Shown: piece by piece, positions 1 through 11,800 of the stretch
Numbering within the stretch: the stretch's first letter is position 1
Layout of the letters: every line of letters begins with the position of its first letter
Source of the DNA: Theobroma cacao
Lineage: Eukaryota; Streptophyta; Magnoliopsida; Malvales; Malvaceae
DNA: 64,000 bases
Assembly: GCF_000208745.1 (NCBI RefSeq)
Contig: NC_030857.1
Location: 2,569,664-2,633,663 of the forward strand
Direction of reading: 5' to 3'
Position numbers and translations under genes: made by a program
Notes under the pieces: generated by a model
Seen by the model: the letters and a program-made list of their open reading frames with translations, nothing else
Databases searched by the model: none
Told to the model about the DNA's origin: nothing

Positions 1-174
1 GTGTAAACTGAGTGGGTCGTGTTCAACGCACGAGTTTTCCTCTGTAATAATAAAAGTCTTGTATGAAATGGATGAGGTGTTGAGCTCCTCAAATGCCACG
101 TAATTTATAACCTTTATATTAAAGGAAGCTTTCGCTCGACTTCCGGAGGTTGACAGGTGTTATCGTACTTGTTT

Positions 175-220
175 ACACGTGGCGTTTGACCAATGTTTTG
201 TTGTCTACTTAACACGTGGC
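175..220. promoter_or_regulatory. Pair of ABRE/G-box motifs upstream of the small protein gene
   Basis: Two identical copies of ACACGTGGC lie at 175-183 and 212-220, 37 bp apart and about 105-150 bp before the start codon at 324. This nine-base string is the classical ABA-responsive element and G-box bound by bZIP factors of the ABI5/ABF type. Paired copies at this distance are typical of ABA- and seed-maturation promoters. The motifs are seen directly; ABA control is inference. Confidence 0.6.
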
Positions 221-323
221 AGTTAGTTACGCAAAGCTGAAGATGGCAAGTTGCAATAAAAATGCATAGGGAAGTGGATCTGTCTCCACAAACGGTAGAA
301 ATTTGTCAAATTGTTAATTCACG

Positions 324-602
324 ATGGAAAGGAAGAGTGAACCAGGAAAAGGAAAAAAGGCGGAGCAGAGTCATCAGCCTCCTCATATTTCACCGATGCA
401 GCCGGTGACACGCGGTGCTTACGGCGGCGGAATGTACGGAACCGAGGAGCAGGGACAGACGAAGAGACCGGAAAAGCCGCCTGCCAGTGAAACTCAAAGT
501 GCTGATGGACCTGATGAGGCCAGGTACAAGCCCGTGAACAAACCCCCACCGTCATCCGGCGATCGAGACATTGATATTACTGGTCAATCTTATATCCAGT
601 AA
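324..602 (+). CDS. Small hydrophilic plant protein, 92 aa, function unknown
   Basis: This is a single-exon reading frame with an ATG start and a TAA stop. The 92-residue product is very hydrophilic: it is rich in Lys, Glu, Pro, Gly and Gln and has no cysteine. I see no membrane segment or signal peptide. A central stretch reads ISPMQPVTRGAYGGGMYGTE and the end reads DIDITGQSYIQ. I recall similar small unannotated proteins in other plants but cannot give a function. The composition resembles late-embryogenesis-abundant or other disordered stress proteins, and the paired ABRE motifs upstream fit that idea, but both points are inference. The coding stretch is clearly less AT-rich than its flanks, which supports a real gene. 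Confidence 0.72.
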   Translation: MERKSEPGKGKKAEQSHQPPHISPMQPVTRGAYGGGMYGTEEQGQTKRPEKPPASETQSADGPDEARYKPVNKPPPSSGDRDIDITGQSYIQ

Positions 603-2607
603 ATCGTCACTGCAGCTTTATCTGTTTACCCTGTGTGGTTTTTCTGTTTTCTTTTTGGATTTCTTGCCTTGCAGAGTAAACGCTATGCTTTAATTTCTGT
701 GGTTTTCATTTTCCAGTCTGCAGCTGTGGCTACAATGAAATATGTTGCTCTTTCCTATACCAGGAATCAGGGAACTCAATGCTTTTATGCTTTCTAGCTT
801 TAATTACTTTTTAGGACGTCGCTGTTATGTCATGAAACTCACCAAGAAGATCAATATCAAGGACTGATCTGATAGTTGGGCTTAAACAGTACCAGCGGAT
901 GGATTCATCAGGTCCTAATCGGACAGGCCTTAACCACATTGGTTAACATCCCCTTTCTAGGCTCGGGACTGGGTTGGCATGATGGATCCAAAACCTGTTT
1001 ACCTGCCAATGCAGAGATGGTGTTAAAATATTTTTGTTTTTTGAAAAGCATTCATAATTTTCGTTCACAGCAACTGGATTGTATAAAAAAAACGATGAAG
1101 AGAAAGCTAATAAATAACCGACGTCAACTTATTATCGATTAAATCGGTTATATATAAATATATTAATAATATTTATATTACATAATATAATTTAAATTTA
1201 TATTATATATGAAAATATATTATTTATAATTGATTTTCGATAAATAAATTGTGAATTTAATATTAAAATAATTAAAATAATTGAATAAATGAAAGCAAAT
1301 AATCCACAAAAATTTTAAATCTAAACAAATCGAACGGCGGTTGAAACTGATTAATGTTTATCTTTAATTTCAAATTCCTACTCAATAAGAGAGTAACCGC
1401 CATTACTGATTATACACGTGTCTGTATGTAAAGTATACAAGAGCAAAAGTGAATTGGCGAGTGATAATATTGATTGTTTTTTATTTCGTCAGTGTCCTTC
1501 TCTCTCCCATGTCATTAATACGGCTTTTATTTTTCCTCCAACTAATTAAGCAATCAGGAATGAGGCGGAAAATCGTTCGAGTTGGACCAGGGCTCCGATT
1601 CCAAATCGTACTACAACAATTAGTTTGGAAGTAAAACTTAGTACGATTGCAACAGAAGTGGACAGCGAAGGGAAGCCGGTTTATATCCTGGAAAAAGGTC
1701 AAAAACTGGAAATTTATTGAAGAGTGCTTGTCGAAAAAGACAGAACCACTGCCCGACAAGTACATGATTAGCTCTGTGGTCCATGCGGATGGTGTTACTG
1801 AGACATCACCATCCATTGCCAATTGCCTTCGGTAGTTTGGTTTGGTGACCTGGAATTGCAAATGTTCCTAGCGGCCGTTCTGTTTTCAACTAACGTTCTC
1901 GATCTCATTGGAATGCCTTTTCACATGAAAGCTCTATTTCCTTGCTCCAATAAATACGCTCTTTTTTTTTTTTCTACTATTAAGTGTTATTTTTTATAAT
2001 TAAAAAAAATTCGAACCATACTTTTTAACATTCAATGAATTAAATGTTGAGTGCACTAGTAAGTGTTATTTAATAGATGAATATTGGTTGTGTTTAACAT
2101 ATGTCTCATTTTTAGAAATGAGTAAAAGGTTAATTCTATTTAAATATTTTTATAATTGAATGTTATTTAAAAAGTAATCTGATGGAATAAGTATTATTCG
2201 GTTGATAATTGAAAATTTTGAACTCTAATTCACTTTTTTTAGTTTTATTATTTTACATTAATTATAAAAAAGATATTAAATTTTAAAATCTTAGCATCAT
2301 AAGCTTAATAACATTAAGATGCTAACACACATGGTTAAAAGCATTAAAATTTTCAACAAAGGTAAATGAAAATGTATTAAAATATACTTATAATGAGTTG
2401 ATTCCATCAACTCCAATATTTTTAAAATCGAAACTACTCGAATTAATTGATATACTTAGATAAAGAATTAATCTAAAGCTACTTCCCCGTTTACACCAAT
2501 GCTGATACTATATTAGGACCTGTAAACCATGTGTGTGTACAGTAGGAAAAAAAAATACAATCCCAAAAAAAAAGAGCCTAAACTAAGCTTTTGCTCTAAA
2601 GTAAAAA
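603..2607. other. Intergenic, AT-rich, no supported gene
   Basis: The first part is probably 3' UTR of the small protein gene. Bases 1140-1320 are extremely AT-rich. Bases 1480-1880 are less AT-rich and carry short overlapping frames on both strands, but every frame is broken and I recognise no domain, so I call no gene. Bases 1960-2520 are AT-rich and featureless. Confidence 0.6.
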
Positions 2608-4613
2608 TCATCTCCGTGTCATCCCCAAGCCGAGTCTACAGATATCTTCCACCGCAGGCGCCTCCCACTTGGCGGCCTTCCTCATCATTTCTCGAAAATC
2701 ACGAACACATTCCTCAAATTTCAGAACGTTAACTCGCCTCCTCTCGGCAGCGAAGTTTTTACCAGCAACTCTATCGAAAATCTTCTCCCATCCTTTCTCC
2801 CAGCCGCCATGAGCATCGCAAAGCTCGAGAGTCCCGTTACCCCAGTTGGTCCAGCTCCATCCCTTGTCAAGCGACGACATTATATTCGCCACGCAAAGGT
2901 CTCGACACGCCGGAGTGCACGGCCTGCATTTGGCCCCGCTTAGTGGACCCGGACTCGACAGCGCCGCCACCGGCACTCCCAAATGGGCAGGCGGGAACTC
3001 GTACGTCCGGTCCGTCATGACGCAGAACGGCAGTCTGTGTTCTACGTAGGATATGTTTAGGGTGGTGAGCTGGGCTTTGAACGCTGATTCCGAGTTGAGC
3101 TGCCTGTAACCAGCCGAGTCAATTTTGGGGATGAGAGAAAGGCGGGAAAGGGCAATTTTAGACGTACGCAAGTCGCCGATGCCGAGGCGGTCGTTGAGGC
3201 CGCCATAGACTGATCCTGAAGGGACCGTGTATTGGCCCGCCACGAAGTTTTGGGGAGACAACGGGGCATTCCAGTAACCGTCCACTCTGGTTCGGACAAT
3301 CCAGTCGTAGGTAAAGTTGTGCTGCTTTTGATATGTTTCGATCATCGTGATGCATCCCTCCACCAGATTAAAATACTGTAGAAGACCCTGTACGAAAAAC
3401 GTGAATTTTACTTTCAGATTATCCCTGAAATATTACACTGGAAAAGTCGTGATAGAAACCAGGACAGGTGCTCCAATTCATGTTGGCGGAGCGGGACCTT
3501 CGTTAAAGATTCGCTCTGATCATTTTCAAATGAAAAAAAGGTTGTGCCGTACAATGGCACCATACTAGAAGCAGGAAATTTTTGACAAAGAGAGGGCGGC
3601 CTTTTGCACGTGGACCTTTCCCAGTTGGGATAAATCAGAAAGTCCTTAGCCGTCTCTGTAGATTTGGCCACCCAGGGAAATTTCAAAGCTAACTATTGCA
3701 AATACTAGACTAAGGAAACATGGATTTGGACGTTGAAATTGACCATGAAATTATTTCTGGAAAAGTTTAGCTAGATGGAAAGGGCGCATCAAATAAGCTA
3801 AAATGTATTATCCCAGCTTTAGGAAAAGGATTAAAAACAACGCAAGCTCAATTAACAATAAAAAGATCAAGAAAATCGAATTGAAAAAGTAGAAACTTTC
3901 AAAATGAGTTGGCTACCAAATTGTGGACGGTTCCAACTCCGGCTCCGAAATCCACCAATCAACGCAAAAAATTGGTTCCAACTTAACAAAACAAGGTAGG
4001 ATATGAAAGTGGAAGAAATATTTACGAAACCCAATTATAGCAAAATTTTACGTAACCAAAGAGTAGGGAAGTTCACAGTTTTTACCTGGATACCATTAGG
4101 AGAGTTGGCCGCCGTGAGGACTCTAAACTGCTCCTCCGTCTGCGGCACGAATTTCTGCTCAAATAATCTAACCGAGGCGACCCTCGGCGCAGTTTTTAAA
4201 AGTGATAACTTGAAGGCATTCTTGTCCATGGGACTGTGCAGAAAAAGGTCTGAATTGGGATACTCTTTAAGAACCTTCTCCACGATCGACGGTCCCGTGA
4301 GCTCGAACCTCCTAGCCCCGCCAACTAAGCACACCGCGATCCTCGACTTATCCAACTCGGCCTTGGACGGAGTCGACCCAAAGTTTAGTCGATTGGGGGG
4401 CCCCCGGGACCATAAACTGATAAAACCCGAGGAGTTGGTTCTGTCGAAGATGAAAGATCGGAGCGGGAAAACAGAGTTGATGGGTGCAGATGAGAAGGAA
4501 AGGAAAAGAAGAAGCGAAAGAGGAGTGATTACTAAGAAGAGAAGACGCCAATCAAGATCAGAAACCGATTTCATTATTAACATGTTGATCTTTTGTGGCT
4601 TCTTTATCATCAT
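2608..4613 (-). CDS. Type II membrane protein, plant DUF7796 type, possibly glycosyltransferase-like
   Basis: There are two exons on the minus strand, 4613-4086 and 3387-2608, joined in phase 0 by a GT-AG intron of about 700 bp; the product is 435 aa. I start at the ATG at 4613 because the frame upstream up to 4709 has no ATG. Residues about 22-42 form one hydrophobic segment after a basic N-terminus, so a signal anchor with a lumenal C-terminal part is likely. Conserved-looking blocks are AVCLVGGARRFELTGPS in exon 1 and WIVRTRVDGYW in exon 2, followed by a Cys-rich stretch (CRPCTPACRDLC). I associate these blocks with the plant domain of unknown function DUF7796, which resembles Golgi glycosyltransferases in layout. 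Enzymatic activity is inference. No close neighbour suggests a pathway. Confidence 0.82.
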
Positions 4614-5159
4614 GATCTCCTTAATTCTCTTAATTTTCTCCGCTCTGTTATCAACTCTGAATATCGAGGTTTTTTGGCTTCCCCATAAAGAGAAGTCGAG
4701 TGCAACCAAAAAAGTGAACAGATAGATAAAGAGAGATGATGGGAGCTTTAAGAGCTATGAGGGTTTCTTGTTCTTAAGATTTTTTTCCTTCTGTTTTCTT
4801 ATAGGATGGATTTGGGGGGAAGATAAGACGAACTTTTAGCGTGAGTTGGTGTATGTGGTTGCAATTATACGATTTGAAGGGTAATTTTAGAATTTCAGGT
4901 CATTTACATGTTTTAACACGAAGGCACAACCGCACAAGACCATTCATTTGATCATATTTCCGTTGCTGAGCAGGCTACCTCTTCGGTTACTTTGGTTATA
5001 GAATTGTTGCGTATATATTCAGGTATTTATTTTGATACTGTTGTTGCCGTTAGAACAAATAAAAAAAAAAGTAAGATTTGATAAAAAGCGTTGTAAAATA
5101 TTTAAGTATTTTAAATATTAATAACTCCTTCTATAAGTTTAAGTTATGAAAGTTTGAAT

Positions 5160-5265
5160 CAAAAGGATTACCGGTTTAAAATTTTGTCCTTTCTTTCTCT
5201 CTCGTATTTCCTCTCGCGAGACGAGAGAGAAATAGAAAAAAAAATTTAAACCCATAATCCTTTTG
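5160..5265. repeat. 106-bp near-perfect foldback (inverted repeat)
   Basis: The left arm begins CAAAAGGATTACCGGTTTAAA and the right arm, read on the other strand, begins CAAAAGGATTATGGGTTTAAA. The arms match over roughly 46-50 bases with few differences and are separated by only a few bases around TCTCGCGAG. This could be a small MITE, a hairpin RNA locus or an old palindromic insertion. I see no clear target-site duplication. Confidence 0.7.
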
Positions 5266-5847
5266 TGAGAAAAAAAATTAAAATCAAATATGCATTAATT
5301 AATAATAAAAAATAAACAAGTGACAATTTGTAAGAATTTAAGTACGAAGTGAGATGAGAAACAGGGGCATAAGATTTGAATTTTGAAAATTTTCTTGTTA
5401 ATATGATATTAATTAAATATATTATATATGAATTACATAGATTAATCGCATAAGATATAATTTTTTTTTTGTATTTTAGATGGGTTGATACGATTATGAG
5501 ACGTTATAATTTTATAAAACTCAAATTTATTTAATTTCGTGTCATGTTAATAATGATATCCAACATTACCATATCTAATATTAGTGTAGACTTATATCAA
5601 TTATTTAAACTCTAGACAAATTTAAATATTTAAATATCTAATAACTCAATATATAAATTTAAACATATTAAATATATTGTATAATGAAAGTTAATTTATT
5701 CAACAATTAATTAAATGTATCATATACTATTAGGAAAGTCATATGTGACATAAGTGTTTCGATATTATAAACGGACAATACATCATCATATAAAATTCAG
5801 ATCCATTTAATTTAACCCTATGTTATATTAATGGTGATGTCCAAAAA

Positions 5848-5894
5848 TGTTAGGTTTAATACAAATATAGTACTTGTATTAAAATACCTAACAT
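5848..5894. repeat. Short imperfect inverted repeat
   Basis: ATGTTAGGT followed by TTAATACAA on the left is mirrored by TTGTATTAA and ACCTAACAT on the right, with about 10 bases between the arms and a three-base indel. It may be a hairpin or the remnant of a foldback element. Confidence 0.5.
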
Positions 5895-8876
5895 TGCCCT
5901 CTTTTAACTAACGTCACCTTTTTCGGACATCATTAAGCACACCAAGAGAGATAAACGTGAAGAGGGCAATAAAATATACATACTTAGCACTACTATGTGT
6001 TAAAATGGAAAGTGACGTCATCGTGTACTACTAATTAATATATACTACTAGGCGGGTACTATTTTTAATATTGTCTTACTTAAATTTTGTCACAAAAAAT
6101 AAATTGTGCAAATTATCATATTTATTATATAATAATCTTTAACATATTTAAACGAAAAATAAACAAACTGTGTCTTTTTAGTTCATTGAGGAAATTAAGT
6201 AAAATTTCAAAATGGAATTTATGCCCTTCAGGAAAATAAAAAATTATGCGAAGTGAAACAATGACATATGTCACGTCCCTACTTTGTTTTGGCAAACGAT
6301 AAAAGAGTGTCATATCAAAAGATGCGCCTACTGTTTTTTAGCCACTTGTTATTGGAAACCAGTCATTTGACATTTAGCAACAATATTTCGCAGAAAGTAT
6401 TTTTTACTTTTTAAATGCTTAATTTTTTTTTTGGTTTTTTACTTTTTAATATTAAATATGTTACATATTTATAGTATAAAATTTTAAAAATTTTGATATA
6501 AAATAAATGAAAGTCAACATTTTTATAGAATATAAAAAAAAGATGTATATATTTTTTGAAAGCCAAAGAATTCTTTCATTAATAAAAAAAGGATGAATAT
6601 TTAAAAAGGGTGGATTATTACTTAGGTTAGGCGAGTCTTGGTAAGCTCCTTTTTTGTGCAACTTGCAGTACAATAGACGTCTCATGATCACGAAGTCATC
6701 GTTGGATTTTGACGGTTTTGAAAATTGGCGTAACGTACGACTTTTCCAATCTCGTAATATATCTGCAATCGCCACTTCGGTGTATAGAAACTTTGCCTCC
6801 CTCCCTGGCCACTTCCTCCTACTCCTGAGCCGCGTCTTTCTATTCCTTGGCTTCCAGTTTTCTTTTCTTCATTTTAGACAATTTGGCAGTGGCCACTAGA
6901 CAGGAAGCAGTAAAAATTAATAATGATTTGATCAGGACAGTTCAATACTTTTAAAAGTTTAAAATATTTAAATATTTAAATAAATTTTTTTATCAAAATT
7001 AAAAAAAACTGTTAATCGGTTAAAAATGTATTAGATTTATTGAAAATAAAAAAGTAATTGAGAATTATTAACATTATATGAATTATAAATTAAAAAAATT
7101 TATTAAGTACATAATTGAGAAAGTAAAAAAATATATCATTTTATTAATTGTTTTAGTCTTTACAAAAAGTTGGATAAATAGTTGAGAATTAATAAGAGAT
7201 AAAAAATGAAAAAAAAATATTTAATAGATACTTAATATAAAAATTATTTTATCAGTTATTTTAATTTTTATATATTTTTAATATAACTAATTATGTTATA
7301 CAAAATTATGAAGTTTATACAAATATGAAGCCTAAAGCATGGATTTGAAAAAAATGGAAACTTCCTTTCGTTTTCACGTGACAAAAAATATGCTTTTTAA
7401 ATATATATATATATATATTATTGGATTAAACATATGAATATAATATTAAAAAGTTTAAAAAATAAAATAATAAATTATCATATTAGTATCATAATAGATC
7501 CCAAGGATAATTATTTGTATGCTGTTTGTCTATCTATTTCTTCTTACAAATTTAATTAGTAATTAGAATTCATTATTCACGAGTGATGTTTAATTTAATA
7601 TATACATATTTAAATTGAGTTTAAAAAAGGAAAATTAAAGTGTAAATATGTTAAAAGTTTTTAATTAAAAGAAGATTAATAATTCTAAATTTTCATTCAA
7701 TGAAATTCGATTAGTTCATTTGAAATTTGAATTAAGTTATTTTAAATTAGATGTTTTTTTTTTTTTAAATATGAGTAAACATATCACTATGGTAAGATTA
7801 TATCATTTTTCTCTTCGTTACTTTCTTCATTATAGAGACAATCAAATTAAGATAACTTCGAAATATTTGCTTAAATAGCACGTACATGTTATTAAATCCA
7901 AAGTTGTTTGCAAATGTTGCTTAATGTCCCCAATTGGCCCAATTTGTCATTGGGTGAGTTCATCATTACAAGCTTCCAACGCAGATAATGATGAATATTC
8001 ATCAATAAGAAAAACTAGTGCCCTTCATGATGGTCCTTATAATAGAGACCGTGTTTGATCATCACCCCTTTGGGAAAAAACTGAAAAGCAAAAGAGAATA
8101 GCATGTCAAATCCGCTAACAACCATGATCCTGCGTTAAATTATCACAAGTAATATGCATGAAAAATTATCACGAACGAAAATGAGCAAAATAATGGGTAT
8201 GGTTGAGCAGTGTTAAGTTGAGATCAAAATAATTAATTGAATTAATTAATTCATTTGATTATGTTGATTTCAATCTTAAATTGATTATGAGTATCGATTT
8301 GTTTGATTTATTCAATTATTTTCTGATATAAAAAAACTACAATTGAACTGACTGAATCAATTGATCATTAATCATATATATTTTAATATTTTTAATAATA
8401 ATAATTTTGTGAGTTGAATTTTTCTTGATTAGAATAGGAAGATGAGTAATTTAATTTTTAATTTTTTCAAAATATTATTGAAAATGTTATGGAGAGAAGT
8501 GATGAAAAATATATTCGATTGAGTCCACTGGCCTAGTTCATTTTCAATTATTTCAATTTTAAAAATATATTTTGATGGATGATTATTATTTTTTGAAATT
8601 TCGATTTAGTTCATTTTAAAATTTTTAGATCGATGGATCAAGCTGCCGGGTTCTATGGGCCCAAAGTTCCTGACTAACATGGACCCTCTGTGTTTACCGT
8701 GTCAAGCCTACTGGGCTAGAATCTGAGCGTCCAATGAATAGCCCATTGCTAATGGCGTAGCCGATTACCCGGTAAAACGACGCGCACGCATTTTACCTAG
8801 AAACGTCCGGAAAATCGAGGCGTTGAAAGTACCGGTGACAAAGAAGCAGCCTTCGTTAGCTCCTGGTGGTGCAGCG

Positions 8877-11800
8877 ATGCAAGGAGGATCTTCTGGCATC
8901 GGCTACGGCCTCAAATATCAGGTCGACGCTCAAAATTTCAATCCCACTAACTTTTACACCTCTCAGAATCGAAGTGTTTAAGGCTTACCTCTTTTATGCT
9001 CGCAGGCAAGATGCATATCGGATGTTAAAGCGGACACGGATCACACCAGCTTCATTACTGGAACCCTCAGTCTCCGGGAAGAAAACGAGGTTTTTGTTCG
9101 TTAATTAATCTCGTTTAATTTCACAATCACAATGCTTAAATTTTTATCATCTTACCGAATTCAACTGAAAACTGCCAGGTGCATCTGATTCGGCTATCTT
9201 CAGGTGGAACCGAGCTCATTTGCGAGGGCTTGTTTTCGCATCCTAACGAGATCTGGGACCTAGCTTCCTGTCCCTTCGATCAACGGATTTTCTCTACCGT
9301 TTTCTCTACTGGTAGCTTATTAATCTTGATTTACGTGCATTTCTTGCAGATTCTGGTTTTGTGGTTTGTTTTTAGGTTCAATGGGGATGCTAGTGAACTT
9401 GATCTTGGTAACATTCGACTGGCTTAGTCGACCTTCGTTGTCTGCTCCCCCCGTTGTTCATTAGTTTTGGTGACTTTACCGCTCAAAAAGATAAAAGGAA
9501 ATTAGATCCTTATTGAAAATAACCGGCATAATCATTCTATACATAGTCGTGGTTTCCAGGCCTTCTAATTTCAAGTTAGGTCATTTTGAGGAACCCTTAT
9601 AATTCTTTTCTGTATGTATTAGTTTTAGTACTATTGCTTGCATTAGCTGTCGTGATAATTAGTCTTTAGTAAGAGCATTTCCTGTAAAAAGTTTATTGGC
9701 TTAAGGATGGAGAGTGGTTTAATAGTATTCTATGTCATTGAAGGGGAATCTTATGGGGCTGCAATATGGCAGATCCCTGAGTTATATGGGCAGCTGAATT
9801 CACCCCAGTTGGAACAAATTGCCTCGCTTGATGCACATGTTGGTAAGATTAATTGGTGAGTTTCTGTTTTAGAACTTCCTCTTAAGTTGTTCAAACTGAA
9901 TGATCTCTGCATTTCCTACAAGGCATTTTTGAAAAAAAATTTATTTTGGCTTGCTTACTGTGTATGTATATAAACAACAGTGTTCTCTGGTGGCCATCTG
10001 GAAGGCATGATAAGTTGATCAGCATTGATGATGAAAATCTTCTATTATGGAGTTTGGATTGTTTAAAAAAGGTTGCCCAGGTTAGTTTCTGGATGAATTC
10101 TGTTCTTCTTAACATTGATGGTTATTCTAGTTGTGTGAATGGCCAACCTGTATGTTTTACATTTATGAAGGTAATACAGCATTACTAAAATACCTTCTTC
10201 AAAAGCAAATTTGCAATTTGAAGCATTAGTTACTCACTCTCTCCCTATTTTTCCTTCCCAATATATTGAATATAGCTTCATAGTTTCTGATATTGATTTT
10301 TTTAGCAGCTGGTAACTTTGCATTTGTCTTAGATGCCATGTAGTTGTACCCAGTCATTCACTACATATCAATGGTGGTTACTATAAACCAAAAATTTCTA
10401 AATACCTATAATATAGTAAAATTTTTGAATTCTCTTTCTGATGCTTATTCAGATCTTGTTGTGGAAATCTAGGTGCAATCGAAGGAGTCAGCTGGTATGC
10501 TTCATTACTTATCCAGTGGAGCATGGGATCCACATGATGTAAATGCTGTTGCAGCAACTTGTGAATCATCAGTCCAGTTTTGGGATCTGCGTACAATGAA
10601 GTATGTTGTCTCTGCATATCTAAGCTAGTGGTGGTCATGTAATTTGGTGTTCCATTTCCCTCCTGATTTGTATTCCTTGTTCTAAGAGGCATGGAACCCA
10701 ATTCAAAGAGTTGCTATGTCATTGCCTGCCTCCACTAACCGAAAAAGGACGGCAAGGGAGGAGGGATGTAATACCTTTACGATTGAGTTTCTTGTGCAGA
10801 AATTTTTTTTTAGAATGTTTAACCTTGATATGCTTTATTGACTTCGCTTAGAGTTATGCTGTGGCTGACAACAATTTCATAAAATCACAGGAAGGCAAAT
10901 TCAATTGAGCATGCCCATATCCGCAAGGCTAACTATGATGTCAAGAAAAAGCATATGCTTGTAAGGATATAGCTTGCATATTTTTCTAGTTTAACACCAC
11001 CTTAAAATTTTAGTGGCCATTGCATTATTTTCTTTTATATTAGCATTTTTGTTATTTTTGTTGCAACATTGATCTTTAGAAATGGCTTTATTTAGGGTGA
11101 ATTGGCATGTTCAATTGCTTTTTCTATCAAATGAGATTTTCTTTTTTCTATAGCTACGTCCAAGATCTTCCACCTCTTATACCTAGATATTTTATGTATA
11201 GACTAGTAACATAATTACAACTGTGTCAGTTTGACATGGTAAGGATGAGAAATTGGCAGGACATTTTGGTCTATTAAACTGTACTTCTTGGTCAATTTGG
11301 TCAAAGCTGTGGCCATGCAGGGAACTGCCCTGCCAAAAATCTGCCTTGCACACATGTAAACTTACAAAGCTTTAGCTAATTATCTGCCAATATCTAGTAT
11401 TCAGATGTTCAATACATTTTTTAAAAGGGAATTTATCAATTTTGGATCACTCTTCACAGATAATAATTTTTTCATAGGTGTGTGGGCATTTCCATAGAAT
11501 GAAGTGAATCCTTCGCATTGTCGATCATAAGAGACATTCGCTTATATCTAATAGTTGCTAAAATAAGTTAAATGATGATTAATAATATGGAAATTGTGAT
11601 TTTGATTTGTGAATGAACCAATTTAAATGAGATGTTATGTCTTCTGGTTACTACTTCTGAGCAATATTTTTGCCACTTTTGTCACAGGTCACTGCAGAAG
11701 ATGAATCTGGGATACATGTCTGGGATCTTAGAAAGCCCAAAATTCCTGTCAAAGAGCTTCCTGGACATATGCACTGGTAATTGACTTGTCTCCTCTTGTG

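Larger units (their letters stand above)
4614..8876. other. Long AT-rich intergenic region with one foldback, no gene seen
   Basis: This 4.2-kb stretch holds many stop codons in all frames and many A/T runs. It contains a 106-bp foldback (5160-5265), a smaller imperfect inverted repeat (about 5848-5894) and an AT microsatellite near 7399-7420. Short frames near 6461-6899 lack codon bias or any recognisable domain. The last 250 bp before 8877 is more GC-rich and carries TGGGCCC near 8656, probably the promoter of the WD40 gene. Confidence 0.65.

Noticed and set aside
4003..4725. Long plus-strand frame of 240 codons opposite the DUF7796 gene
   Set aside because: It is the antisense shadow of exon 1 of the minus-strand gene, which has family motifs, a membrane anchor and a clean splice junction.
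11570..11665. Possible C/D snoRNA in a WD40 intron (ATGATGA then CTGA about 85 bp later)
   Set aside because: No terminal stem, no convincing internal D' box and no guide match that I can check; such boxes occur often by chance in AT-rich introns.
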